Below, in pieces: positions 24,271-32,544 of a stretch of 64,000 bases of DNA. This DNA comes from Prauserella alba (lineage in GTDB: Bacteria; Actinomycetota; Actinomycetes; Mycobacteriales; Pseudonocardiaceae). Every line of letters begins with the position of its first letter. Position 1 is the stretch's first letter. The position numbers were made by a program, and so were the translations under genes. The notes beneath the pieces were generated by a model, which searched no databases, had not been told where the DNA came from, and saw only the letters and a program-made list of their open reading frames with translations. The DNA is taken from assembly GCF_024171735.1 (NCBI RefSeq), contig NZ_JAMTCH010000004.1:992001-1056000 (forward strand). The letters are read 5' to 3'.

Positions 24271-25476
24271 TTATTCGCGGTAGCGGCGGTCGGCGACCAC
24301 GCCTTCGCCCGTCGCGTCGTCGAACGCGTACACGTCGCGACCGCGGACGAACACCCGCTCGGCACGGTTCATGACATCCAGCGGGTCGCCGGACCACACG
24401 GCCACGTCGGCGTCCATGCCGGGCTTGAGCGCACCGATGCGGTCGCCGAGTCCGAGCATCTCCGCCGGATGCACCGTCAGCGCGCGCAACGCCGTCGTCC
24501 GGTCCAGACCGTCCTTGACCGCCAGCGCCGCTTGGTAGACGAGAAAGTCGATCGGGATCACGGGATGATCAGTCGTGATCGCGAGCTTCACACCGGCACG
24601 CGCCATGATGCCCGCGGCGCGCATCGATCGGTTCCGCAGCTCCACCTTGGCGCGCGAGGTGAACAGCGGCCCGAGGATCACCGGCACGTCGCGTTCGGCG
24701 AGGAAGTCCGCGATCAGGTGGCCTTCGGTGCCGTGGTTGACGACGAGCTTGTAGCCGAACTCCTCGGCCAGTCGCACGGCCGTGACGATGTCGTCGGCGC
24801 GGTGGGTGTGCTGATCCCAGTACAGCTCGCCGTCGAGTACCTGCACCAGTGTCTCCATGGTGAGGTCGACGTCGAACGGCTTGCCCTCGGCCGCCGCGTG
24901 GTCGCGCTGGGCGGCGTAGTTGCGGGCCTTGGTGAACGCCTCACGCAGGGTGGCGGCCACGCCGAGGCGGGTCGACGGTGTCTTGTCCTTCTCACCGTAG
25001 ACGCGCTTCGGGTTCTCGCCCAGTGCGCTCTTCACGCTGACGTCCTCGGCGAACATCATGTCGAGGATCGTGCGGCCCCACGTTTTCACGCCGACGGTGC
25101 GCCCACCGATGGGATTGCCGGAGCCGGGCTTGATGACGACGCTCGTGACGCCGCCGGACAGTGCGTCGTCGAATCCGGGCTCGTACGGGTCGATGCCGTC
25201 GAGCGCGCGGAACCGGGCGCCGTTGGGGTCGGTCATCTCGTTGGTGTCGTTGCCGGACCAGCCTTCGCCGTCCTCGTGCACGCCGAGGTGGGCGTGCGCG
25301 TCGATGAAGCCGGGCAGGACCCACCGGCCCGCGGCGTCGACGACCTCGGCGTCGGCGGGCACGTCGACGCCGGATCCCACGGCGACGATCTTGCCGCCGT
25401 CCATCAGCACTGTGCCGCCGTCGATGGGGTCACCGTCGACGGGGACCACGTATCCGTTCGTGATTGCGGTAGTCAT
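24271..25476 (-). CDS. Amidohydrolase family protein
   Basis: 401 residues, imidazolonepropionase-like group. Metal motif H-x-H is in LPGFIDAHAHLGVHEDG (about residue 60); further ligands are likely in VVNHGTEGHL and ITTDHPVIP, and the domain ends with the beta-sandwich signature GALKPGMDADVAVWSGDPLDV. No signal peptide, so cytoplasmic. It would hydrolyse a C-N bond of a cyclic or peptide-like amide. It follows the aldose-epimerase gene by 6 bases and is probably in the same operon; a palindrome spans the junction. Confidence 0.87.
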   Translation of the reverse strand: MTTAITNGYVVPVDGDPIDGGTVLMDGGKIVAVGSGVDVPADAEVVDAAGRWVLPGFIDAHAHLGVHEDGEGWSGNDTNEMTDPNGARFRALDGIDPYEPGFDDALSGGVTSVVIKPGSGNPIGGRTVGVKTWGRTILDMMFAEDVSVKSALGENPKRVYGEKDKTPSTRLGVAATLREAFTKARNYAAQRDHAAAEGKPFDVDLTMETLVQVLDGELYWDQHTHRADDIVTAVRLAEEFGYKLVVNHGTEGHLIADFLAERDVPVILGPLFTSRAKVELRNRSMRAAGIMARAGVKLAITTDHPVIPIDFLVYQAALAVKDGLDRTTALRALTVHPAEMLGLGDRIGALKPGMDADVAVWSGDPLDVMNRAERVFVRGRDVYAFDDATGEGVVADRRYRE

Positions 25477-25477
25477 A

Positions 25478-25496
25478 GTTCGTTAGGCTAACGAAC
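25478..25496. promoter_or_regulatory. DtxR-box-like palindrome at a gene junction
   Basis: GTTCGTTAGGCTAACGAAC is symmetric at all but the central base. Its core TTAGGCTAAC matches the iron-box core of DtxR/IdeR sites, but the outer bases differ. The epimerase stop codon (25483-25485) lies inside it and the amidohydrolase ATG is 2 bases away. Confidence 0.4.
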
Positions 25497-26400
25497 CTGC
25501 GAGCTGAATGCCCCACGAACCACGCCACGTCTCACCCGGTTCGACCGTGATGAGGTCGGTGCCCGAGTTCAGCGCGTCCGCGGGGCACGTCATCGGCTCG
25601 ATCGCGATCGCACGGCCGCGCTCGGGAAAGTCCGACGGGGTGAACACCTGGGCCCAGCGGAAATCCGGTTCGGACCAGACGTCCAGGGTCCCTTCGTGGT
25701 GACTCAGCCACACGTGGTGCAGTCCGTCCTCGCCGAGTTCCAGCCCCGTGAACGCCGTGTCCAGGTCCAGTCCACCCACGATGCGACCACCGCGCAGGTC
25801 GTAGCCGGTGCCCTCGACGTCCTGTTCCTCGCCGTAGGGCAACTGCTTGTCATCGTCGAACGGCCGCACGCGCGTGGCGGGCAGCGTCAGCGTGAGTTCG
25901 TCGGTGGGCACGTCGCCGATGCGGAAATAGGGATGCGCCCCGACGCCGAAGCCGACCGCCTTGTCGCCCTCGTTGCTGACCGTGTGCGTGACGGTCAGCC
26001 CGCGCGGCGCGAGGTCGTAGACGATGCCGGTGCGCAGCGGCACCGGCCAGCCCTTCGCGGCGCCGATGTCGCAGCCGAACGTGATCGAGGACTCGGCGTG
26101 TTCGACCAGCTCCCACTCCTGATGCCGCACCAGGCCGTGGATGGCGTTGCCGCGAGCGGGTTCGGTGACCTCGAGCTCCTGCTCCTCGCCGTCGAACGTC
26201 CACCGCGCTCCGGCAGTGCGGTTCGGCCACGGCACGAGGACCTGCCCGGCCCCCTTCGGCGGCTGCTCCTCCTCGGCGAAGGTCTCGACGTACGCGGCGC
26301 CGCCGATCGTCAGCGACCTCAGCCCCGCGCCGATCTCGGTGACGACGGCGCGCGCGTTGCCGCGCAGAAGCTCGAAGTGTTCCCCGGTCGGATTGGCCAT
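25483..26400 (-). CDS. Aldose 1-epimerase family protein
   Basis: 305 residues. Galactose-mutarotase fold signatures: VLVPWPNRTAGARWTFDGEEQELEVTEPARGNAIHGLVRHQEWEL with the N-R-x-x-x-x and catalytic His region, GFGVGAHPYFRIG (second His) and the C-terminal IAIEPMTCPADALNSG with the catalytic Glu. It interconverts alpha and beta sugar anomers. ATG 26400 has TATGTT 7 bases upstream and no ribosome site, so it is probably leaderless. First gene of a two-gene unit with the amidohydrolase. Confidence 0.9.
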   Translation of the reverse strand: MANPTGEHFELLRGNARAVVTEIGAGLRSLTIGGAAYVETFAEEEQPPKGAGQVLVPWPNRTAGARWTFDGEEQELEVTEPARGNAIHGLVRHQEWELVEHAESSITFGCDIGAAKGWPVPLRTGIVYDLAPRGLTVTHTVSNEGDKAVGFGVGAHPYFRIGDVPTDELTLTLPATRVRPFDDDKQLPYGEEQDVEGTGYDLRGGRIVGGLDLDTAFTGLELGEDGLHHVWLSHHEGTLDVWSEPDFRWAQVFTPSDFPERGRAIAIEPMTCPADALNSGTDLITVEPGETWRGSWGIQLAGSLA

Positions 26401-26530
26401 GTCCCGAACATACTGGGACGTGCTGGTGCACATCGCGGGGCGGTGGCGGCACGCACCAGGATGGCCGCCCGGTGGTACGCCGACAGCGAACGGCCGCACA
26501 CGGCGGTCGGCTGCGACTAGGGTCGTGATC

Positions 26531-27349
26531 ATGACGACACGGGTCCACCATTTCAGCGGCGGCGCGATGCGGCCGTTCGGCGGCGGGCTCGTCGACGGCG
26601 AGCCGGGCATCGCGCGGCGCGCGGAGCTGACCTGCCACTGCATACTGGTCGAGACCGATTCGGAACTGGTGCTCGTGGACACGGGCATGGGAACGCCCGC
26701 GCTCAGCCGGCCCGCCGAATGGCTGGGCCGGGCCTTCGCCACCGGGATCTCGCCGGTGCGCGACCCGTCCCGCACCGCCGCGGCACAGGTCCGGGCACTC
26801 GGCTTCGAGCCAGCCGATGTGCGGCACATCGTGCTGACCCACCTCGACCTCGACCATGCGGGCGGCCTCGTCGACTTTCCGCACGCGACCGTGCACATCA
26901 ACGCCCGGGAACTGCGCGCCCTCGAACAGCCCGCCGACGCCAAGGAGCGGTCGCGGTACCGCAAGGTGCAGTTCGCGCACGAACCCGCTTTCACCGCCTA
27001 CGAACCCGGCGGTGAGGGCTGGTTCGGCTTCGACGCGGTACGCCAGCTCACGGGCCTGCCGCCGGAGGTCCTGATCATCCCGCTGGCCGGGCACACCCGC
27101 GGCCACGCGGGCGTCGCCGTGCGCGCGGGCGACGAATGGCGGCTGCACGCCGGCGATGCGTACTTCTTCCGCGGCGAACTCGAGACGGAGCCGCACTGCC
27201 CGCGCGGTCTGTCACTGTTCGAACGCGCGCTGCAGACCGATCGCGCGGCCCGCGTCGCCAACCAGCGGCGCCTCGCCGAGGTGTCCCGTACCGGCGAGGT
27301 GACGGTGTTCTGCTCCCACGACCCGGTGGAACTGGCGAATCTCGCCTGA
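26531..27349 (+). CDS. MBL-fold metallo-hydrolase
   Basis: 272 residues. The metallo-beta-lactamase fold metal motif is HIVLTHLDLDHAGGL (T-H-L-D-x-D-H, about residue 100); later ligands are the histidine in LAGHTRGHAGVAV, the aspartate in HAGDAYFF and a C-terminal SHD. The group includes N-acyl homoserine lactonase-like and related hydrolases. A -10-like TAGGGT ends 8 bases before ATG 26531. It lies back to back with the epimerase gene and convergent with the permease gene. Confidence 0.9.
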   Translation: MTTRVHHFSGGAMRPFGGGLVDGEPGIARRAELTCHCILVETDSELVLVDTGMGTPALSRPAEWLGRAFATGISPVRDPSRTAAAQVRALGFEPADVRHIVLTHLDLDHAGGLVDFPHATVHINARELRALEQPADAKERSRYRKVQFAHEPAFTAYEPGGEGWFGFDAVRQLTGLPPEVLIIPLAGHTRGHAGVAVRAGDEWRLHAGDAYFFRGELETEPHCPRGLSLFERALQTDRAARVANQRRLAEVSRTGEVTVFCSHDPVELANLA

Positions 27350-27355
27350 GACGGT

Positions 27356-28729
27356 CTACCGCGAGGCGTCTGCGGACTGCTTCTGGTGCAGCGCACGCAT
27401 CGCGACGTGGTTGACGGCCCACAGGACGAGCCCGACCGCCAGTAGGATCGCCGCGACCACGTAGTCGCGCGCCGGTCGGCCGGACAGCGGACTGGCCAGG
27501 TACAGGCAGAACACGGCCGCCAGCACGGGAACGACCGTCGGCGCTCGGAAGTGGTTGTGCGGCACCGGATCCCGCCGGAGAACCAGCACCGCCACGTTGA
27601 CCACCGCGAAGACGACGAGTAGCAGCAACGCCGTCGTACCGCCGAGCACGTCGATGTCCACAACGGACACCAGCACGACGGCGATGGCGCTCGTGAACAG
27701 GATCGCCACCCACGGACTGCGACGGGCGGGGTGCACCGTGCCGAACACCTTCGGGATGATCCGCTCGTTCGCCATGCCGTACACGAGCCTGCTGGCCATG
27801 AGCATGTTGATCAGTGCGGAGTTGACGACCGCGAACAGGCCGATCGCCGAGAAGATCTCCCGCGGCATGCCGGGCGCGCCGATGTCGATCACCTTGAGCA
27901 GCGCGCCGCTCTCGGCCGCCTCGAGTCCTTCGGCGGGCACCAGCAGCGACGACGTCACCGACACGAGGATGTAGATCGTCGCTGCGATCACCATGCCCCA
28001 CAGCATCGCCTTGGGGAACACGCGCGCCGGATCCTTCGTCTCCTCGGCCATGTTCACCGAGTCCTCGAAGCCGACCATGGAGAAGAACGCCAGCGACGTG
28101 GCGGACGTGATCGCCACGAGCATGGTCTGGTCCTGCGTGTTGAACTCGGCGAGCCGGCTCGCGTCGCCGCTCCCGTTCAGCACCGCCCAGACGCCGACAC
28201 CGATGATGATCAGCAACCCGCCGATCTCGATACAGGTCAGCACGACGTTGGTGGTGACCGATTCCCGCACGCCGCGGAAGTTGATCAGCGCCAGCAGTGC
28301 GATGAACGCGATCGCCATGAGCGGCATCGGCGCGGTGATGAACTCGGCGATATAGGTGTCGCCGAAGGCGACGGCCGCCGATGACGCCGACGTGATGCCC
28401 GAGCACATCACCGCGAACGCGACGAGGAACGTCAGCATGCGGATGTTGAACGCCTTGTGCGTGTACAGCGCCGCACCCGCCGCCCGCGGGTACTTGCCTA
28501 CGAGTTCCAGGTACGAGAACGCCGTCATGAAGGCGACGGTGAACGCCAACAGGAACGGCAGCCACAGCGCCCCGCCGACCCGGCCCGCGACCTGTCCGGT
28601 GAGCGCGTAGATCCCAGTGCCGACGATGTCGCCGACCACGAAGAACAACAGCAGCTTCGACCCGAGGACCCGTTTCAGTGGGGGCTGCCCGGTCGGCGAG
28701 GACTCGTCCGTCACGCCCGCGTTCGACAT
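27356..28729 (-). CDS. APC-family amino acid permease
   Basis: 457 residues with about 12 hydrophobic segments. It opens with VLGSKLLLFFVVGDIVGTGIYALTGQVAGRVGGALWLPFLLAF, the APC helix 1 with the unwound G-T-G-I-Y substrate site, and continues with FSYLELVGKYPRAAGAALY and SMVGFEDSVNMAEETKDPARVFPKAML. These mark an amino-acid:proton symporter or exchanger. ATG 28729 is preferred to a GTG 11 codons upstream because the protein family starts close to it. Its 3' end is 6 bases from the convergent MBL gene. Substrate unknown. Confidence 0.9.
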   Translation of the reverse strand: MSNAGVTDESSPTGQPPLKRVLGSKLLLFFVVGDIVGTGIYALTGQVAGRVGGALWLPFLLAFTVAFMTAFSYLELVGKYPRAAGAALYTHKAFNIRMLTFLVAFAVMCSGITSASSAAVAFGDTYIAEFITAPMPLMAIAFIALLALINFRGVRESVTTNVVLTCIEIGGLLIIIGVGVWAVLNGSGDASRLAEFNTQDQTMLVAITSATSLAFFSMVGFEDSVNMAEETKDPARVFPKAMLWGMVIAATIYILVSVTSSLLVPAEGLEAAESGALLKVIDIGAPGMPREIFSAIGLFAVVNSALINMLMASRLVYGMANERIIPKVFGTVHPARRSPWVAILFTSAIAVVLVSVVDIDVLGGTTALLLLVVFAVVNVAVLVLRRDPVPHNHFRAPTVVPVLAAVFCLYLASPLSGRPARDYVVAAILLAVGLVLWAVNHVAMRALHQKQSADASR

Positions 28730-28783
28730 GCCGGAAAGTGTGCCGCACGGCCACCGGACCACCCGCGGCAGGTCTCGATTCGG

Positions 28784-30088
28784 TTACGAATTGTCCGATA
28801 CGTTCCCGCTGGTCACCGGCGCGCGATACCGCCAGAACGCCGGAATCAACAGCACCGCGACGGCCACGCCGACGAGCACGAGCAGGCCACCACCGGTCGC
28901 CGCCGCGCCGGTCCCCACCCCCGCGGCGGCCCAGCCGTGCGTCACGTCGGCCACCCGCGGCCCGCCTGCGACGACGACCGTGAACACGCCCTGCGTCCGG
29001 CCGCGCATCTCGTCGGTCGCCGCGGTCTGCAGGATCGCCATGCGGAAGATCGAACTCGCCATGTCGGCCGCACCCGCGACCACCAGGAACACGATCGACA
29101 GCCACAGCACCTGCGACATGCCGAACCCGGCGATGGCGAGACCCCACACCGCGATCGCCACCACGACCACCACACCGTGCCTGCTCACGCGACTCGCCCA
29201 ACCGGACATCAGCGACAACAGCATCGCGCCGAGCGGGATGGCCGCGTACAGCCAGCCCAGCGCGAGACCGCCGCCTGCCGGGTCGCCGAACGTGCGCTCG
29301 GCCATCTCGGGAAACAGCGCCCGCGGCATCCCGGCGACCATCGCGACGATGTCGACGACGAACGAGGCGAGCAGGATCTTCTGCGCCCCCAGGTAACGGA
29401 AGCCGTCGGTGATGTCGCGCAGGCCCGCGCGGCGGATCCGGCCGTCCTGCGGCGGCAGTGGCGGCAGCCGCCACACCGCCCACACGACGACGAGCAGTGC
29501 CACCGAGTCGACGAGATACAGGGCCGACAACCCCACGATCGGCAGCAGCGCACCCGCCGCGAGCGGGCCGAACACGGCACCGAACGTCGTCATCGTGCCC
29601 GTGAGCGCCGACGCCGACGGCAGCAGTTCCGTCGGCACGAGACGTGCCACGACGGCGTTGCGCGTGGGCATGTTGACGGCGAAGAACGCCTGGTTGACGG
29701 CGAGCAGGGACAGCACGACCCAGACGGAACCGACGTCGAAGTAGGCCTGCGCCCACAGCAGGCACGCCGTCACCGCGATACCGGTGTTGGTGACGAGCAG
29801 CAGTTTGCGGCGGTCGACGGTGTCGGCGATCGCGCCGCCCCAGATCCCGAAGATCAGCAGTGGGACGAGCCCGAACACACCCGTCAGGCCAACGTAGGCC
29901 GACGAACCGGTGATGTCGTAGACCTGTTTCGGCACGGCGACCGCCGTCAACTGACTTCCGATCGCCGTGACCAGGGACGACACCCACAGCCTGCGGAACG
30001 CCGGGATCTTCAGCGGACGCCGGTCGATGACGATCGAACCGAGGCGCTTCCTCGCCGCGCGGGGTTTGTCGTCGGTCCGATCACTCAC
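28784..30088 (-). CDS. MFS transporter, exporter type
   Basis: 434 residues, 12 predicted membrane segments, MFS_3 / EntS-like layout: RRLWVSSLVTAIGSQLTAVAVPKQVYDITGSSAYVGLTGVFGLVPLLIFGIWGGAIADTVDRRKLLLVTN includes the motif A loop D-x-x-D-R-R-K between helices 2 and 3. Start is GTG 30088. Upstream lies the inverted repeat ACAACT-AACT-AGTTGT, suggesting control by a TetR or MarR regulator not encoded next to it. The exported compound is unknown; resemblance to siderophore and macrolide exporters is only general. Confidence 0.9.
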   Translation of the reverse strand: MSDRTDDKPRAARKRLGSIVIDRRPLKIPAFRRLWVSSLVTAIGSQLTAVAVPKQVYDITGSSAYVGLTGVFGLVPLLIFGIWGGAIADTVDRRKLLLVTNTGIAVTACLLWAQAYFDVGSVWVVLSLLAVNQAFFAVNMPTRNAVVARLVPTELLPSASALTGTMTTFGAVFGPLAAGALLPIVGLSALYLVDSVALLVVVWAVWRLPPLPPQDGRIRRAGLRDITDGFRYLGAQKILLASFVVDIVAMVAGMPRALFPEMAERTFGDPAGGGLALGWLYAAIPLGAMLLSLMSGWASRVSRHGVVVVVAIAVWGLAIAGFGMSQVLWLSIVFLVVAGAADMASSIFRMAILQTAATDEMRGRTQGVFTVVVAGGPRVADVTHGWAAAGVGTGAAATGGGLLVLVGVAVAVLLIPAFWRYRAPVTSGNVSDNS

Positions 30089-30104
30089 AACTCGTTAGCG
30101 TACG

Positions 30105-30120
30105 ACAACTAACTAGTTGT
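30105..30120. promoter_or_regulatory. Operator-like palindrome before the MFS gene
   Basis: ACAACT-AACT-AGTTGT, perfect 6-bp arms, 17 bases upstream of the GTG start. A further GTTAG-type half-site overlaps the leader. Confidence 0.5.
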
Positions 30121-30181
30121 GGCCGATGGCGCTGCTCACTTCGGCACGGTCCGGACCTCCGGGCGGGCGCGGGCGGACCGC

Positions 30182-30334
30182 TCAGGCGTCGCCGGTCGCG
30201 GAATCGGCCCTGGCGGCCGTGGCGGCACGAGCGGCACGGTTGGCGGCCGACACGGCGTAGCCGACGTAGCCGAGCTGGACGACCTGGCAGATCCCGGGAG
30301 CGACCCCAAGGTGCCCTTGGGGCTTCGAAGGCAC
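30182..30334 (-). CDS. Possible small ORF or gene remnant
   Basis: 50 codons from GTG 30334 to TGA 30182, directly after pdxH. The codons have GC-rich third positions and read QVVQLGYVGYAVSAANRAA followed by an Ala/Arg-rich tail ending ADSATGDA. It is crossed at its start by the CCCCAAGG hairpin that probably ends pdxH transcription, so it may be a remnant rather than a live gene. I do not recognise it. Confidence 0.25.
   Translation of the reverse strand: MPSKPQGHLGVAPGICQVVQLGYVGYAVSAANRAARAATAARADSATGDA
30304..30322 (-). terminator. Short hairpin after pdxH (reduced family A element?)
   Basis: CCCCAAGG-TGC-CCTTGGGG, a perfect 8-bp stem 20 bases past the pdxH stop. The arm sequence equals the middle of the family A stems (GGGCAYYTTGG / CCCYTGGGG) and could be a decayed copy. 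Confidence 0.55.
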
Positions 30335-30341
30335 CGCGCGA

Positions 30342-31013
30342 TCAGGGGGCGATGCGGTGGACGCGCCAGTCGTCGTCGGTGCGCACGTAACGCAACCGGT
30401 CGTGGAGGCGGTCCTTGCGGCCCTGCCAGAACTCCGCGCTCACCGGACGTACGCGCCAACCACCCCAGTGCGGCGGCACCGGAATCTCCTCGACGTCGAC
30501 GAACCGGCGCTCGACCGCGGCCAGCAGGTCGTCCAACGCTTCCCGGCCCCCGACCCGCGTGGACTGCGGCGACGCCCACGCCCCGAGCTGCGACCCGCGC
30601 GGCCTGCCGCGCCAGTAGGCCGCCGTCTCCGCCGCGCCGACCTTCTCCACCTCGCCGCGCACGGTCACCTGACGCTGCAGCGGGTACCAGGGGAAGGTGA
30701 CCGACGCGAAGCGCGTCGACGTCAGGTCGTGACTCTTGGCCGAGGTGTAGTTCGTGTAGAAGACGATGCCGCGCTCGTCGAGGCCCTTGCACAGCACAGT
30801 CCGCGACGACGGCATCCCGTCGGCGTCGGCCGTGGCGAGCACCATCGCGTTCGGTTCCGGCAGCCCCGCGTCGACGGCGGAGTCGAGCCACCGCTGAAGC
30901 TGCTCGTGCCAGGTCGGCGCGAGTGAGTCCTCGTCGAGGGTCTCCGCCTCGTACGACACCCGCATGTCCGGCAACCGCACCGCCGCACCGCTGACATCAT
31001 CCAGTTCCGCCAT
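30342..31013 (-). CDS. pdxH: Pyridoxamine 5'-phosphate oxidase
   Basis: 223 residues, the normal PdxH length. It oxidises pyridoxine/pyridoxamine phosphate to pyridoxal phosphate with FMN and oxygen. Seen: MVLATADADGMPSSRTVLCKGLDERGIVFYTNYTSAKSHDL, the FMN-binding R-T-V-L-x-K and Y-T-N-x-x-S-x-K; VTVRGEVEKV; and the C-terminal signature WRVRPVSAEFWQGRKDRLHDRLRY with W-R-x-x-P. ATG 31013 has GGGAGG at a 6-base distance. An in-frame start 8 codons upstream is less likely. Confidence 0.96.
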   Translation of the reverse strand: MAELDDVSGAAVRLPDMRVSYEAETLDEDSLAPTWHEQLQRWLDSAVDAGLPEPNAMVLATADADGMPSSRTVLCKGLDERGIVFYTNYTSAKSHDLTSTRFASVTFPWYPLQRQVTVRGEVEKVGAAETAAYWRGRPRGSQLGAWASPQSTRVGGREALDDLLAAVERRFVDVEEIPVPPHWGGWRVRPVSAEFWQGRKDRLHDRLRYVRTDDDWRVHRIAP

Positions 31014-31239
31014 GCCAACCTCCCGAACGCGAACCATGCCCTTCGAAGGTGCCCCGAACGTGGCCGAACCGCACCGTGAGTGGTGACGTTAGGGCCTCGG
31101 CCTGCCCTCGCGAAACCGTCCGACCGGTGACCACCGCCACGGCCACCCGATCAGAACGGCACCGCGGCGCGGGCCGTACCCGCGAGCGCGGTGGATGGCA
31201 GGGTGCACGGTGTCCCCTTCCCGAGGTGTTGGAGCCGGC

Positions 31240-31872
31240 ATGGATGTTCTCGCGCCGATCCTGTTCGTCGTCGTGTTCGCCGCGATCGTGGCGGCGGCGG
31301 TCACGCTGATGCTGCGCAACCGCAGGCGCGACGAGAAGTACCGCCACGACTCCGGCCCCGGGCTCGCCGAGCTCGCGCAGCGGCGCGGCTGGACGTACCA
31401 GGAGGAGGAGTCCGGCTACGCCGACCGGTTCACCGGTTTTCCGTTCACCCAGACCGCGCGGGGCCGCATCAGCCGCGACCTGATCCACGGGGTGACCGGG
31501 GGCCGCGAGTTCACGTGCCTGGCATACACCCCCACACCCATGACCGTCGGCGAGCGGAAGACGTACTCGCGCTACTACCGCGTGTTCACCCTGCGGCTCG
31601 CACACGAGGTGCCGACCCTGCAAGTGACACCGACCAAGAAGGACGTCCGGCCCCGCGGCGACCAGGATTTCGCCGAGACGGTCCTGAATCCGGCGCTGCG
31701 CACCGCCGTCAACACCCGCGGACTACCGCTGCGGTTCGAAGGCGACCTGCTGCTGACGTGGTTCGAGCAAAAGGGACCGTTCGGACAGTCCGATGTGGAC
31801 TCCGCGCTGGCGTACCTGACCGAGGTCGCCGGCCTGCTGCCCGCCGACCTCGGCAGGCCCACGGTCACCTGA
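31240..31872 (+). CDS. Membrane-anchored hypothetical protein
   Basis: 210 residues. One N-terminal membrane segment (about residues 3-25, VLAPILFVVVFAAIVAAAVTLML) is followed by RNRRR and a soluble domain of about 170 residues, presumably cytoplasmic. The domain starts ELAQRRGWTYQEEESGYADRFTGFPF, a pattern common in actinobacterial proteins of unknown function (DUF3137-like in general look, not certain). ATG 31240 has GGAG 6 bases upstream. It is divergent from pdxH. Confidence 0.75.
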   Translation: MDVLAPILFVVVFAAIVAAAVTLMLRNRRRDEKYRHDSGPGLAELAQRRGWTYQEEESGYADRFTGFPFTQTARGRISRDLIHGVTGGREFTCLAYTPTPMTVGERKTYSRYYRVFTLRLAHEVPTLQVTPTKKDVRPRGDQDFAETVLNPALRTAVNTRGLPLRFEGDLLLTWFEQKGPFGQSDVDSALAYLTEVAGLLPADLGRPTVT

Positions 31873-31959
31873 GCCGTGTCCGGCGCACGTCGACCCGGGG
31901 CCGGATACGCGGAGGAACGGTCGCGCGTCAGCGCACCGCCCGGCGACCGGACGACACCT

Positions 31960-32001
31960 GAGCGCAGAACACGCGGTGCCGAGTGCAGGACACGCGGGGG
32001 C
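31960..32001. repeat. 21-bp tandem repeat pair (family B, site IV)
   Basis: GAGCGCAGAACACGCGG (31960) and GAGTGCAGGACACGCGG (31981) are 21 bases apart. The pair ends 9 bases before the stop of the minus-strand gene at 32011. Confidence 0.85.
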
Positions 32002-32010
32002 AGGGCGTGC

Positions 32011-32496
32011 TCAGGCAGGGCTGATGTTCGACACGAACGTCTGGAAGTCCGGCAGGACCGTGTCGAACTGTGACTCCTTACAGGTGAGCATGACCTCGAC
32101 GACGACCTGCTTCTCCGGGTCCGAAACGTCCCGCAGCAGCAGGTACACCTGGAACTGGATCAGCTTCAGCGGCTGATTGTCGATCGTCGTGGTCAGATCG
32201 ACCAGCTGCATCAGGCCGGGCGCGTCCGCCGACCCGAGCCCCTGCCGCTGCCGCAGCTCCGCGGTACCCGCCGTCGCGCTTCCGAGCCGTTCGAGGGACT
32301 CGTCGGCGGTCTCCTCGAGGACGTCATCACCGGAGCGCATACTGCCGGACACGGTGATGTTGGCCGTGAAGCCGTCGGCCGACGGCAGGTGCAACGCGAC
32401 GAACGCCGCGCCCGGTGCGTCCACCTCGTCCGGCGGCGCCGACGTCCACCCCTCCGGCAGCTCCAGCTCCAGCGGCACCGGCAGTTGCGTGGCCAT
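32011..32496 (-). CDS. Hypothetical protein of the T7SS-type operon
   Basis: 161 residues, no membrane segment. It begins LPVPLELELPEGWTSAPPDEVDAPGAAFVALHL, a beta-strand pattern seen in DUF1795/PsbP-like and LpqN-like domains of secreted mycobacterial proteins, but no lipobox or signal peptide is present; assignment is only a fold guess. ATG 32496 has AGGAG 6 bases upstream. It is the third gene of an operon with a large repeat protein and an EspC-like protein and may be a chaperone or immunity-type partner. Confidence 0.7.
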   Translation of the reverse strand: MATQLPVPLELELPEGWTSAPPDEVDAPGAAFVALHLPSADGFTANITVSGSMRSGDDVLEETADESLERLGSATAGTAELRQRQGLGSADAPGLMQLVDLTTTIDNQPLKLIQFQVYLLLRDVSDPEKQVVVEVMLTCKESQFDTVLPDFQTFVSNISPA

Positions 32497-32544
32497 TCGC
32501 TCTCCTTCTCACGCAGCGCGCGGCCGCGGGGTTCGGCGTACGGG

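Noticed and set aside
27075-29987. 970-codon minus-strand open frame
   Set aside because: Off-frame reading of the permease and MFS genes, Arg/Gly-rich, no motifs.
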